From an uncultured Planctomycetia bacterium (GTDB taxonomy: Bacteria > Planctomycetota > Phycisphaerae > FEN-1346 > JAACEH01): DNA of 61,460 nt. The notes beneath the pieces are model-generated. The model saw nothing but the letters and a program-made list of their open reading frames with translations. It did not search any database and was not told the origin of the DNA. The first letter of the stretch is position 1. Each line of letters starts with the position of its first letter. The position numbers were made by a program, and so were the translations under genes. The stretch covers positions 1 through 61,460 of the forward strand of contig CAIYVX010000009.1 in assembly GCA_903929765.1 (NCBI GenBank), given 5' to 3'. This document shows positions 7,212-15,304 of the stretch, piece by piece.

Positions 7212-7805
7212 GTGGTAAGAACTGGGCAATATGTGATCGCTGCGCTGTGGCTGCTCGCCAGCGTGTCCGTCAGTCAGGCGGACATGGGCAGCGCGGACAC
7301 GGCTCTCACGATTCCTGCCGCCAGTCCCACTGTGGCCACCGCATCTCCAAGTCCATCATTGCCTTTGGATCAGCAAACCAATTTCCTCGTCAGTTTCGAG
7401 GGGCTGGTTCAGCCTGAGGCGGCTGTCGGAAAAAACCTTCCGTCAACGCCGCTGATGGGTTCGGGGCAACAGGAAACGATTAATCTGACGTCCGAGCCGG
7501 ACAGCGTCGGACTGTTTTTGTCGGCCCTCGGCACTCTGGGCGCATGGCAACTGGGGCGCTCGTCAAAGAAACTCCACCTCGGCCACCTGCCGGACTGGTA
7601 TCACGCGGAAGGACCGAGGCAGATCGGACATGTCTTGGCGCTGGAGTTGGGCCTCGACGGGACGATACTGTGGGACAGCGGCAAGGGCACCTTTCTGCCG
7701 GATCGCCCGGCTTTCAGTTACCGATGGGACGAAGGTCCACCGCGGCTGTCGGCGCAGGGTTGTCAGAGTTCGGCCCAGCCCCGCGGTCCGCCCTGGGCCG
7801 TCTGA
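7212..7805 (+). CDS. secreted protein with an internal PEP-CTERM-like segment
   Basis: This 197-residue protein starts at GTG with AGGGG 6 bp upstream. A signal peptide is clear (VIAALWLLASVSVSQAD). A Ser/Pro/Thr-rich stretch follows. At about 95-121 there is a PEP-CTERM-like arrangement: EPDS, a hydrophobic segment GLFLSALGTLGAWQL, then basic GRSSKK. It is not at the C-terminus; about 75 further residues follow, beginning LHLGHLPDWYH. I have an impression of similar EPDS plus PDWYH proteins in planctomycetes but cannot name a family. It may be a membrane-anchored partner of the next gene, 62 bp downstream, with which it shares a promoter. Confidence 0.75.
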   Translation: MVRTGQYVIAALWLLASVSVSQADMGSADTALTIPAASPTVATASPSPSLPLDQQTNFLVSFEGLVQPEAAVGKNLPSTPLMGSGQQETINLTSEPDSVGLFLSALGTLGAWQLGRSSKKLHLGHLPDWYHAEGPRQIGHVLALELGLDGTILWDSGKGTFLPDRPAFSYRWDEGPPRLSAQGCQSSAQPRGPPWAV

Positions 7806-7867
7806 GGCGTGAGCGTCGGCAAAACCGTTATCATTACTGTTAACCATTAACTTGATTGGAGACGATT

Positions 7868-8794
7868 ATGAAGATTACCAGATGGACAGTTGCGGGACTT
7901 TTGATTCTGAGCCTGGCCCTGCCGGCTTGGGCGGATATCGGCAGCCAGCTAGGTTGGTACGAAGGCCCCCTGACCATGAAGTTTACGAACTGGGACGTGG
8001 GAACGATTTACACCGTGGCAGACGGCACGTATGGCGGCTCGGTGGCCGCCATGGATGCGATCTCCGGCCAGACGCCGCCGCCGAACAGGATCGGAAGCGA
8101 AGATAGTTGGGGTATTGCCCAACTGACCTCGATCAGAGGTTTGGTCGGCGGAAACCCGAACACCCAGTTGTGGAACAACTCGGCGGGCACGCCGCAGGTC
8201 ACGGCCATATTCTGGGGCGAAAAAGACACCTACCTGAAACAGACTAACGGTGGCTCCGTTCAGGACATCCACGGCGTCGGGTATCACATTGCCTTCTTTG
8301 AGAACCCCGCGAATACGAATCCAAATAATGTCAATCCGATCGGGACCACCACCGCTGGCCGAACGGGTGCGGACGTGTTCACGGGCCTCGCCCAAGCCGG
8401 CTATACGTGCCTCTGGACGCTGAACTCGGTGCCGGGCTTCGACTCCAACTTCCCCAACGACGAGTTCTTCGGCACCTATAATCCGAGCGCTGGTTTCTCC
8501 AACGCGAACGCCACGGGCGGCATGTTTGCCAACACGGGAACAATCTTTGATCCGAATCTTCCTGGCGGCCAAGTGACGGGCGTCCTGAATGGCATGTTCC
8601 TCCCGGATCCGGCGTTAGGCGGCGCCAATTGGCGCGTAGCCTTCACGGGCATATCGCTGGTCGGCGGCGGCAGCGGGTTTGATGTACTCAGCGACGACCC
8701 GATTATGGCTGAGGCGGTTCCCGCTCCGGCGGCGGTCGTCCTGGGCCTGATGGGTCTGGGTCTGGTCGGCTGGTACCGGAAGCGGGCGGCTTGA
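7868..8794 (+). CDS. secreted CTERM-tail protein (exosortase substrate candidate)
   Basis: This 308-residue protein has a signal peptide (ITRWTVAGLLILSLALPAWA), a Gly/Asn/Thr-rich extracellular body and a C-terminal sorting tail: VPAP, a hydrophobic helix AAVVLGLMGLGLVGW, then basic YRKRAA. PEP-CTERM tails are recognised and cut by exosortase in the membrane, and here PAP replaces the usual PEP. The tail closely matches that of the 49204 protein next to the exosortase gene, so both are probably substrates of that enzyme. I chose ATG 7868, preceded by GGAGA, over an upstream in-frame TTG at 7856. The function of the body is unknown. Confidence 0.85.
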   Translation: MKITRWTVAGLLILSLALPAWADIGSQLGWYEGPLTMKFTNWDVGTIYTVADGTYGGSVAAMDAISGQTPPPNRIGSEDSWGIAQLTSIRGLVGGNPNTQLWNNSAGTPQVTAIFWGEKDTYLKQTNGGSVQDIHGVGYHIAFFENPANTNPNNVNPIGTTTAGRTGADVFTGLAQAGYTCLWTLNSVPGFDSNFPNDEFFGTYNPSAGFSNANATGGMFANTGTIFDPNLPGGQVTGVLNGMFLPDPALGGANWRVAFTGISLVGGGSGFDVLSDDPIMAEAVPAPAAVVLGLMGLGLVGWYRKRAA

Positions 8795-8836
8795 GTTTGT
8801 AAAGCAGAGCAGTAACGGAAGTTAAAACAGGCGGCG

Positions 8837-8886
8837 AGGGGCACTCGGACCAAGGGTCCGCGGGTCTCTCGCCCCTGTCTTTTTTT
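8837..8886 (+). terminator. rho-independent-type terminator after the CTERM gene
   Basis: AGGGGC (8837-8842) pairs with GCCCCT (8871-8876), with an inner GGACC/GGTCC hairpin. A run of seven T follows at 8880-8886. It lies 42 bp after the stop at 8794. Confidence 0.75.
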
Positions 8887-9031
8887 GTAGCTGCTCATTT
8901 AGCTCAAGTCTCCGAAAAGGTCCGGTCGATGGATAGTCTATAGCGTGCATAGTGTATATGGCGCGCCCAAAGTCCGCAGGTTCCACGGCTCGACCTTCCT
9001 CCTCCAGGCTTCCCGCTTGAGGGTCTCTGAC

Positions 9032-10417
9032 ATGCCTTTCGACCTTCAACGTCGGTTGTCGTTGCTTCGCGGTTGTCGGCGTGCCCGCCGGGAAGCCGCC
9101 GAGGCCCGCGACCGGTTGCTGAAGATGGGGCAAGACCTTGAGCATTCGAAGAAGCGCGCCCGGGAATTGGTTCTTCTGGCCAAGAGCGCCAAGGCCGTTC
9201 GGAACGAGTTTTTGTCCAACATCAGCCACGAGGTCCGCACGCCGATGAATACGATCGTCGGCATGACGGAGTTGGCGCTGGAGACGGAACTGTCGGCCAA
9301 GCAGCGCCGCTACCTGGAGCGTGTTCGTGAGGCGTCTGATTCTCTGCTGAGCCTGCTGAACGACCTGCTCGATCTTTCCAAGATTCACATCCGGCAATTG
9401 CACCTGACCACCACGGAGTTTCGCTTACGGGAGTGCCTGGAATACCTGATTGGCAAGTTCCGCCCCCGGGCCGAAAAGAAGGGTCTGGCGTTGCGTTGCA
9501 CGATTGCGCCGGCGGTCCCGGACCGCCTCTATGGCGATCCCGGCCGGCTGAGCGAAGCGCTGGGGGCCTTGCTCAGCAACGCCGTCAAGTTCACCGAGCG
9601 GGGCGCGATCGACGTCAGTGTCGAGGTCGAATCGGCCGGCGCCGGCGAAGCCTGTCTGCACCTCACCGTGTCGGACACCGGCATCGGCATTCCGCCGGAC
9701 CAGCGGGAGGTGATCTTCGAGGAATTCCGGCAGGCGGACGGTTCCGAGACGCGCCGGTATGGCGGTTGCGGCATCGGGCTGACCATTGCTTCTCAGGTGG
9801 CCCTGCTCATGGGCGGGCGCATCTGGGTCGAGAGCGAGGCCGGTCAAGGCAGCCGCTTTCACATGACCGCGCATTTCACGCTGAAAGAAGCCCCGGCGGT
9901 TGTGCCGCCTGGTCCGGCTCAAAGACCGGATCTGCGAGGCTTGAAGGTTCTTCTGGTGACCAGCCAGAACGAAATCCGCGAGGCTCGGGAGGCGATGTTG
10001 CGGGGCCTGGTCATGGACCCGACCTCCGTGGCCGATCCGGCGGCAGCGTTGGCCGCCTTGCAGCAGGCCGGCCACGACGGTCGTCCCTTCCAACTGGTCT
10101 TGCTCGACACCCTCGACCCCCGAGTTGACGGTTTCGCTCTGGCAAAAAAGATTCAGCAGGCGGCCCCGTCCGGCCGGCAGAAGATTATCATGATCACCTC
10201 GGCGGGCGAGCGCGGCGATGCTGCCCGCTGCCGCCAGGTGGGCCTCTCGGGCTATCTGACGTTGCCGCTCAGATCCGCCGAGTTGGACGAAGCGGTCTCA
10301 GCGGTCCTGGCCGTGGAACCGGAACCCGGCGGCCAGGCGCCGCTGGTGACCCGGCACTGGCTGCGCGAACGCCGAGTTTCCACACAACCGAAAGGAAGTG
10401 CCCCATGCGAATTGTGA
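9032..10417 (+). CDS. soluble hybrid histidine kinase with a degenerate receiver
   Basis: This 461-residue protein has an N-terminal coiled coil (about 5-55) and a HisKA domain with phospho-accepting histidine in NISHEVRTPMN (about 66). A HATPase domain follows (LLSNAVKFTE, DTGIGIP, GIGLTIA), then a C-terminal receiver-like domain from about 310. The receiver keeps an aspartate in LLDTLD (about 358) but lacks the acidic pair (VLLVTSQNE rather than a DD form), and its conserved lysine reads LPL, so phosphotransfer through it is doubtful. There are no membrane segments, so it probably senses a cytoplasmic cue or partner. I preferred ATG 9032 (GAGGG upstream) over GTG 8945. Its end overlaps the amidohydrolase start by 13 bp. 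Confidence 0.85.
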   Translation: MPFDLQRRLSLLRGCRRARREAAEARDRLLKMGQDLEHSKKRARELVLLAKSAKAVRNEFLSNISHEVRTPMNTIVGMTELALETELSAKQRRYLERVREASDSLLSLLNDLLDLSKIHIRQLHLTTTEFRLRECLEYLIGKFRPRAEKKGLALRCTIAPAVPDRLYGDPGRLSEALGALLSNAVKFTERGAIDVSVEVESAGAGEACLHLTVSDTGIGIPPDQREVIFEEFRQADGSETRRYGGCGIGLTIASQVALLMGGRIWVESEAGQGSRFHMTAHFTLKEAPAVVPPGPAQRPDLRGLKVLLVTSQNEIREAREAMLRGLVMDPTSVADPAAALAALQQAGHDGRPFQLVLLDTLDPRVDGFALAKKIQQAAPSGRQKIIMITSAGERGDAARCRQVGLSGYLTLPLRSAELDEAVSAVLAVEPEPGGQAPLVTRHWLRERRVSTQPKGSAPCEL

Positions 10418-11265
10418 ACGCCCACGTCCATATGATCGAGCAAGACCGGATGATGCCGCCCGGTGCGGGGGTCGCCATTCCCGACGGCATCGCCGTGCTC
10501 AAGGAAGCGGAAGCCAGCCTGCCGCTGCTGCAACCGGAACGGTTGATCGCCCAGATGGACGAAGCCGGCATTGCCGTGACCATTATCTATGCCGTTGACG
10601 CCCCCATCGTCTACGCTTCGAACGAGTACGTGCATCGGCTGTGCCAGGCTTATCCTGACCGGCTGATCGGGTTTGCCTCGGTCAACCCGACCCGCCCCGG
10701 GGCGGCCGAGGCTCTGGAGCGAGCGGTACAAGACTACGGTCTGCGCGGCCTGAAGCTTCATCCGGCCCTTCAGCAGTTCGCCCCCGACGACCGCCGGGCC
10801 TGGCCGGTCTACGAGAAGGCCCTGGAGTTGAACATTCCGGTGGTGCTGCACGTGGGAACGACGCCGTTTGGGCGCCTGTGCCGGTTGGCCCACGCCAATC
10901 CGATTCTGGTCGACGAGGTGGCGGTGGCCTTTCCCGAATTGCGGCTGATGCTGACCCACCTGGGCACCTTGTGGCACAACGAGGCCTTCATGGTGGTCGA
11001 AAAGAACCCCAACGTTTTCATCGACACGGCGGCCTACCTCTACGAGATACCGACGGTTTTGACGCGCGACATCGTGGACCGGATCGGCCCCGAAAAGATC
11101 ATTTTCGGCACCGACTATCCGATGCCCTACGCCGGCCGCATCCATCGGATGAAAGACTTCGTCGATTGCATCAACAGTCTGGAGCTTACGGAGGTCGAGC
11201 GCCGCCAGATTTTCTCGGAGAACGTCGAGGCGCTGCTCAGCGGGCAAAGACAGCGGAGTCGCTAA
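10405..11265 (+). CDS. amidohydrolase-2 family metal-dependent hydrolase
   Basis: This 286-residue TIM-barrel protein carries HxH near the start (NAHVHM, His7 and His9), His149 in VVLHVG, His185 in LTHLGT and the catalytic aspartate in FGTDYP (237). These are the metal ligands of the amidohydrolase-2 group, whose members hydrolyse or decarboxylate small carboxylates, lactones or amides. The GAAAGGAAG ribosome binding site lies inside the end of the kinase gene, with which it overlaps by 13 bp. The next gene, a PaaK-like ligase, begins 20 bp on. The substrate is unknown; the context suggests processing of a small acid made or activated by the neighbours. Confidence 0.85.
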   Translation: MRIVNAHVHMIEQDRMMPPGAGVAIPDGIAVLKEAEASLPLLQPERLIAQMDEAGIAVTIIYAVDAPIVYASNEYVHRLCQAYPDRLIGFASVNPTRPGAAEALERAVQDYGLRGLKLHPALQQFAPDDRRAWPVYEKALELNIPVVLHVGTTPFGRLCRLAHANPILVDEVAVAFPELRLMLTHLGTLWHNEAFMVVEKNPNVFIDTAAYLYEIPTVLTRDIVDRIGPEKIIFGTDYPMPYAGRIHRMKDFVDCINSLELTEVERRQIFSENVEALLSGQRQRSR

Positions 11266-11285
11266 GTGGACCGGAGTGCCGGCTT

Positions 11286-12740
11286 ATGGCCTGGTGGAGC
11301 GACATAAAGGACCGAGCCGTTGGCCGCGCCTATGCCCGGTATCGCCGCGCCTTGGAGAACCTGTCGCCGGACGAGCTTGGCCGCGAGGCGGAGGCCGGGC
11401 TCTTGGCGGCATTCCACCGGGCGGCCCGGGACGTTCCGGCCTATGGTCAGATTCTGGGCGCGGCCGGCGTCGCGCCGCAGACGGTCGCCACCGTCGAACA
11501 ATTTCGTGACCGCGTCCCCATTCTCGACAAACGGAGCATCTTTGAGGGCCATCGCCTCCGCGACCTGTGCGTCGGCGGCACGTTGAAGGACGTTGGCTTG
11601 TTCTATACGAGTTCGGGGCACTCGGGGGTCTTTTCGTTCGGCGTCGAGCGTCGCGGCGCCGAGCGGCGCACTGCGCTGGGCCTGGAGTTTCTCTTCGACA
11701 GCTTGTTCGACATCCGCCGGCGGCGCACCGTCCTGGTGAACTGCCTGCCGATGGGCGTGCGAATTCCCACGCGCACCCTCGCTCAGGCCGAAGCCGGCGT
11801 CCGCGCGGATGCCGTCCTCTCGCTCGTCAGGAAGTTGGCCGGAGAGTTCGAGCAATTCGTCCTGGTGGGAGAAAGCCTGTTCCTGAAACAGGTGGTTGAC
11901 GAGGGCGCCGACGCCGGAGTCCGCTGGGAGGACCTTCGGGTCAATGTCGTCACGGGCGGCGAGTTCATCCCCGAGACCTACCGCTCCTATCTCGCCGACG
12001 CGCTGAAGTTAAGTCCCGACCGAGCCGCCGGCGGCCGGATTTTTCTGAATATGGGGCTTTCCGAACTTTCGATCAGCATCTTTCACGAGGAGCAGGAGAC
12101 GGTCGAGATCCGCCGCGCGGCCCTGGCGGACGCGCGCTTCCGCGAAGCCCTGGCCGGCGGGCCGACGGCGGTCTGTCCCGAGATCATGCAGTATGATCCG
12201 CGCCAGAACTATGTCGAGTGCCGTGCGGGTGAAGCCGGTCCGCCGGAGTTGATCGTTTCGACCCTGGGCGATGATCGCGAGTTGCCTTTGCTGCGCTATT
12301 GCACCGGGGACCGCGGGCGCACGCTGAGCCATCCGGCCCTGGTGGACCTGCTTCGCCAGTTCGGCTACGAGCGTCTGGCGCCACGGCTGCGGCTGCCGGT
12401 GGCGGTTTTGTGGGGGCGCGAGAGCGAAGTGCGGCTGGCCTCGGGCCAGGCCGTCTCCGTCTCCGAGGTCAAGGAAGCCTTGTACGAAGACGCCACGACC
12501 GCCCGGCAGTTGACGGGCCGCTTCCACCTCAGTCCGGGCAGCCAGGCCGTCCGGGTGGACCTCCAGCTCCGGGCCTCGGCCTCGGCTTCCGAGGCGGCCG
12601 TTCGGCGGCTGGCCGAGGCCGTCGGCCGGCGGACCGCCTGCCCGGTCGAGGTGCGCTTGCTGGAGTACCACGGTTTTGAGTATGATCGGACGTATGATTA
12701 TCAGAGGAAGCCGCAATACGTTACCCGGACAGCCGAGTAG
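11286..12740 (+). CDS. PaaK-like adenylate-forming ligase
   Basis: This 484-residue protein resembles phenylacetate-CoA ligase-type enzymes. It has an N-terminal helical region, an ATP-binding loop YTSSGHSGVFSFG (in place of SSGTTGxP), an NMGLSELSI motif (YGxTE-like), LLRYCTGDRGRT and a C-terminal lobe from about 385. These enzymes adenylate a carboxylic acid and transfer it to CoA or another acceptor. Glycine replacements in the ATP loop make the substrate and even the chemistry uncertain. I chose ATG 11286 (GGAG upstream); the frame is open back to 10878 but there it is a shadow of the amidohydrolase. The gene sits between the amidohydrolase and ThiF-like genes with short spacers, suggesting one pathway. 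Confidence 0.8.
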   Translation: MAWWSDIKDRAVGRAYARYRRALENLSPDELGREAEAGLLAAFHRAARDVPAYGQILGAAGVAPQTVATVEQFRDRVPILDKRSIFEGHRLRDLCVGGTLKDVGLFYTSSGHSGVFSFGVERRGAERRTALGLEFLFDSLFDIRRRRTVLVNCLPMGVRIPTRTLAQAEAGVRADAVLSLVRKLAGEFEQFVLVGESLFLKQVVDEGADAGVRWEDLRVNVVTGGEFIPETYRSYLADALKLSPDRAAGGRIFLNMGLSELSISIFHEEQETVEIRRAALADARFREALAGGPTAVCPEIMQYDPRQNYVECRAGEAGPPELIVSTLGDDRELPLLRYCTGDRGRTLSHPALVDLLRQFGYERLAPRLRLPVAVLWGRESEVRLASGQAVSVSEVKEALYEDATTARQLTGRFHLSPGSQAVRVDLQLRASASASEAAVRRLAEAVGRRTACPVEVRLLEYHGFEYDRTYDYQRKPQYVTRTAE

Positions 12741-12770
12741 GGCTTGAGTCCCTAAAAAGGAGTACCACAC

Positions 12771-13607
12771 ATGGCCGATCAGACTAAAATGTGGCCCGAC
12801 TCGTATCGGCAGATGGTTGATCGCAACATCGGCCTGCTGACTGTGGAGGAGCAGCAGCGTTTGCGGGAGTCGAAGGTCTGCGTCCTCGGACTCGGCGGCC
12901 TGGGCGGCGTGGCCTTCGAGGTCCTGGTGCGGTGCGGTATCGGCACGTTCAGCGTGGTCGACAAGGACACCTTCGAGGCCAGCAACCTGAACCGCCAGCT
13001 CCTGGCCGTGAACGAGACGCTCGGCCGGAGGAAGATCGACGTGGCGGTCGAGCGGGCCAAAGCGATCAATCCGGACGTGGTCGTCGAGACGGCCGAGACG
13101 GTGACCCGGCAAAACGTGGATCACCTGCTCGCCGGCGCCGCTGCCGCCGTCATGGCGATTGATCAGTTGCCGCCGTGCCTCCTGGTCTCCCGCGCCGCCC
13201 GGCGGCTCGGCGTGCCCCTGGTCGAGGGCTGGGCCATCCCCTTCGCCAACGTTCGGACATTCACCGGCGAGACGCCGACCCTGGAGGAATGCTACGGACT
13301 GCCCACGATCGGCCGCGAGTTGGAGACGATCACGGTCGACGAGCTGAAACAGTGCCAAATGAAGGTACTCTTCGGCCTGGGGCGTTTTGATGGGGTGAAC
13401 GATTACTATGATGAGGCGGCGGTCGAACAGATCAAGCAGGGACGACTGACCTCATTTGCTCCTATGGTCTGGTTGACGGCCGTCCTGATGGCAGTGGAAA
13501 CGACCAAGGTTCTGTTGGGTTGGGGCGACTTGGCTCTGGCCCCTGAGGTGGCGCTATACGATCCGTTTCGCAACCTGATTCCGGCTCTAAAAACACGGGG
13601 CGGCTGA
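12771..13607 (+). CDS. ThiF/MoeB/E1-like adenylating enzyme ending in Arg-Gly-Gly
   Basis: This 278-residue Rossmann-fold protein has GLGGLGG (40-46), the acidic VVDKD (63-67), SNLNRQ (71-76) and a lysine in RRKID (88), all typical of ThiF/MoeB/HesA E1-like enzymes that adenylate the C-terminus of a small protein or peptide. The usual C-terminal zinc cysteine pairs are absent. A cysteine in DELKQCQMK (about 199) could serve thioester chemistry. The protein ends LKTRGG, the tail expected of a ubiquitin-like substrate rather than the enzyme. No separate ThiS/MoaD-like gene is visible nearby. The start has AAAAAGGAG upstream; it follows the PaaK-like gene by 30 bp and converges with the FeeM-like gene. 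Confidence 0.85.
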   Translation: MADQTKMWPDSYRQMVDRNIGLLTVEEQQRLRESKVCVLGLGGLGGVAFEVLVRCGIGTFSVVDKDTFEASNLNRQLLAVNETLGRRKIDVAVERAKAINPDVVVETAETVTRQNVDHLLAGAAAAVMAIDQLPPCLLVSRAARRLGVPLVEGWAIPFANVRTFTGETPTLEECYGLPTIGRELETITVDELKQCQMKVLFGLGRFDGVNDYYDEAAVEQIKQGRLTSFAPMVWLTAVLMAVETTKVLLGWGDLALAPEVALYDPFRNLIPALKTRGG

Positions 13608-13623
13608 AGCACATCTGCGGGTT

Positions 13624-14541
13624 TCAGGCACTGGCGCTACAGAGAAGTCCATTCCGCTTGGAATCTTCCTGCTGGAGGCCCTCGTCGTCGGCCGGCCCGA
13701 AGACGCAGGCAAACAACTCCCGGCCCCAACGGCTTTCGATCACCTTGCGGACCTGAGGCGTACACCAGTCGAGCAACCGTGACCGCTCGACAAAAAGTTC
13801 GTGAAGAAGTTTGGCGTCGAGGAAGGCCTTTGCCGCCTGAAGCGTCCACTCTTCCACACAGTTGTGGTAGGGGTTGTTCTGGTAGTAATAGTCCGAAAGG
13901 AAAGCCTGGTCGCCCAAGTGGCGATCGACGTCGCTCCAGAGTTCCTTGACCGTCCGCAGGTTAAGCCGTTTGCCTTCGACGATGTCCATCTTCTGGGCGG
14001 AATAACTGCGGCGGCCGCCCAGAGCGTCGAACTGCAGAACCTCTTCGAAGAACAGGGCGTGGCCCGGGCTGATGGCGATGAAGATGTCGTCACACTTCCA
14101 GGCCAAGGCCTGGGCAAAACAGGCGCGGGTCAGTTCGGTAAACGCATTGCTCCGCCGGTAGGCCCCGAGGACGGCCAGGTTGGTGATTTCACAGAGTTTT
14201 CGCCCGGCACTTCGCAGGACCCCCAATTCCTCGGAGAACGCCTGGTCGCTCGGCAAGCCGATCCCTTCCAGATCGGGAACGATGCTCATCACCCCCACAG
14301 TTTCGCCATTGACGGAGGCCACAAACGTCGCCATTTCGGGCAGGCCCTCGAAGGCTCTGATTCGTAACCCGTTCGGCGTCGGAGGGATGAAGCCCTTCTC
14401 GACGAACACCCGGTGAACCAGGCCGTAGGCGGCGGCCAGGTCCGCACAAGACATGGCCCGCCTGACAACGATATTGCTGGTATCGTCGAATAGGCCAGTT
14501 CTTTTAAGCAGCATAATTCGCCTGTCGTTCAACGCAACCAT
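13624..14541 (-). CDS. FeeM-like N-acyl amino acid synthase (GNAT fold)
   Basis: This 305-residue protein begins with a GNAT domain like those of N-acyl amino acid synthases and acyl-homoserine lactone synthases. It shows YGLVHRVFVEKGF (about 39-51), an inner GETVGVMSIVPD strand pair and CEITNLAVLGAYRRS, the acyl-donor-binding core. A related family is known to occur in genomes with PEP-CTERM/exosortase systems. It would join a fatty acyl chain to an amino acid or similar amine. The C-terminal third has no family I recognise. It converges with the ThiF-like gene (16 bp apart) and has its own AT-rich upstream region, so it is separately transcribed. Confidence 0.8.
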   Translation of the reverse strand: MVALNDRRIMLLKRTGLFDDTSNIVVRRAMSCADLAAAYGLVHRVFVEKGFIPPTPNGLRIRAFEGLPEMATFVASVNGETVGVMSIVPDLEGIGLPSDQAFSEELGVLRSAGRKLCEITNLAVLGAYRRSNAFTELTRACFAQALAWKCDDIFIAISPGHALFFEEVLQFDALGGRRSYSAQKMDIVEGKRLNLRTVKELWSDVDRHLGDQAFLSDYYYQNNPYHNCVEEWTLQAAKAFLDAKLLHELFVERSRLLDWCTPQVRKVIESRWGRELFACVFGPADDEGLQQEDSKRNGLLCSASA

Positions 14542-15304
14542 TTCCGCGCTCCAAAATACCCATTTTTCTCATGCGACTCAAATTATCACGTACCGCTGCA
14601 ATAGAAGTTACGCATTTTCAAGGTCAAGTCAAAAAGCGGTAGTCGATGAGGCTGGGTGAAGGATTTTGCAACGCAAGAGAACGCAACTTAACTCGTTAAT
14701 AGAACACGAGTTATGAAAAAAGATAGTCTTGGTGGATAGAAGCGAGATTTTTTTATAATCAGCACTTCTCGCGACGGCAACACAGAAAAAACACGATGTT
14801 TTTCACTCTCCTTCCTAAAATTTTCAAGGTCTCCTTACCTGCCGTGGGACACGCAACGAGTTTCTGCTGACAACGGAAAACCACGGTCGAACAGGGTGTT
14901 TTCCTATGTTTCGGGACATAATTACGACCCCTCAAACAGAGCTATCCTCGGTTTCAAGGGCAAACCGCAGTAGCGATGGCGTGGAGAAGATCTGGCGGGG
15001 ATTTAAGTTTTATGTTGAGTCGGTCGGGGAGCAGGCTTCCGGCGATCCAAAGGCTGCTGGCGGATTGGCCGAAGTGATTATACACCAAATACTTAGGAAT
15101 GCAAATCGGCGGGCAAGAATTGTGAAAAAATTAGAAAAAAAACATCCGATGGCACCAGGCGCCGGAAATATCAGTCCCTCCAAGTACTTGACTCCCGGTT
15201 CCTTACGAGTATTATCACGCGACAAGAAGCCTTGCGGCCAGGTCTTGGGGGTGTTTTTCGTGGCCCAAAGTGATCGTAAGCGACCTGTGACAGGAAGGAG
15301 CCGC
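14542..15304. other. AT-rich divergent control region
   Basis: This 763-bp gap separates the minus-strand FeeM-like gene from wecB. Its left half is far more AT-rich than the flanks. An inverted repeat TAACTCG (14689-14695) / CGAGTTA (14707-14713) could bind a dimeric regulator. TATAAT at 14754-14759, with TTGGTG about 19 bp upstream, is a weak candidate promoter toward wecB. The frame of wecB is open back to 14906, but that stretch lacks protein-family features and I read it as leader. Confidence 0.45.

Noticed and set aside
14906-15304. N-terminal extension of wecB
   Set aside because: The frame is open, but the family starts at MKIINVVGARPN and ATG 15305 has a strong ribosome binding site.
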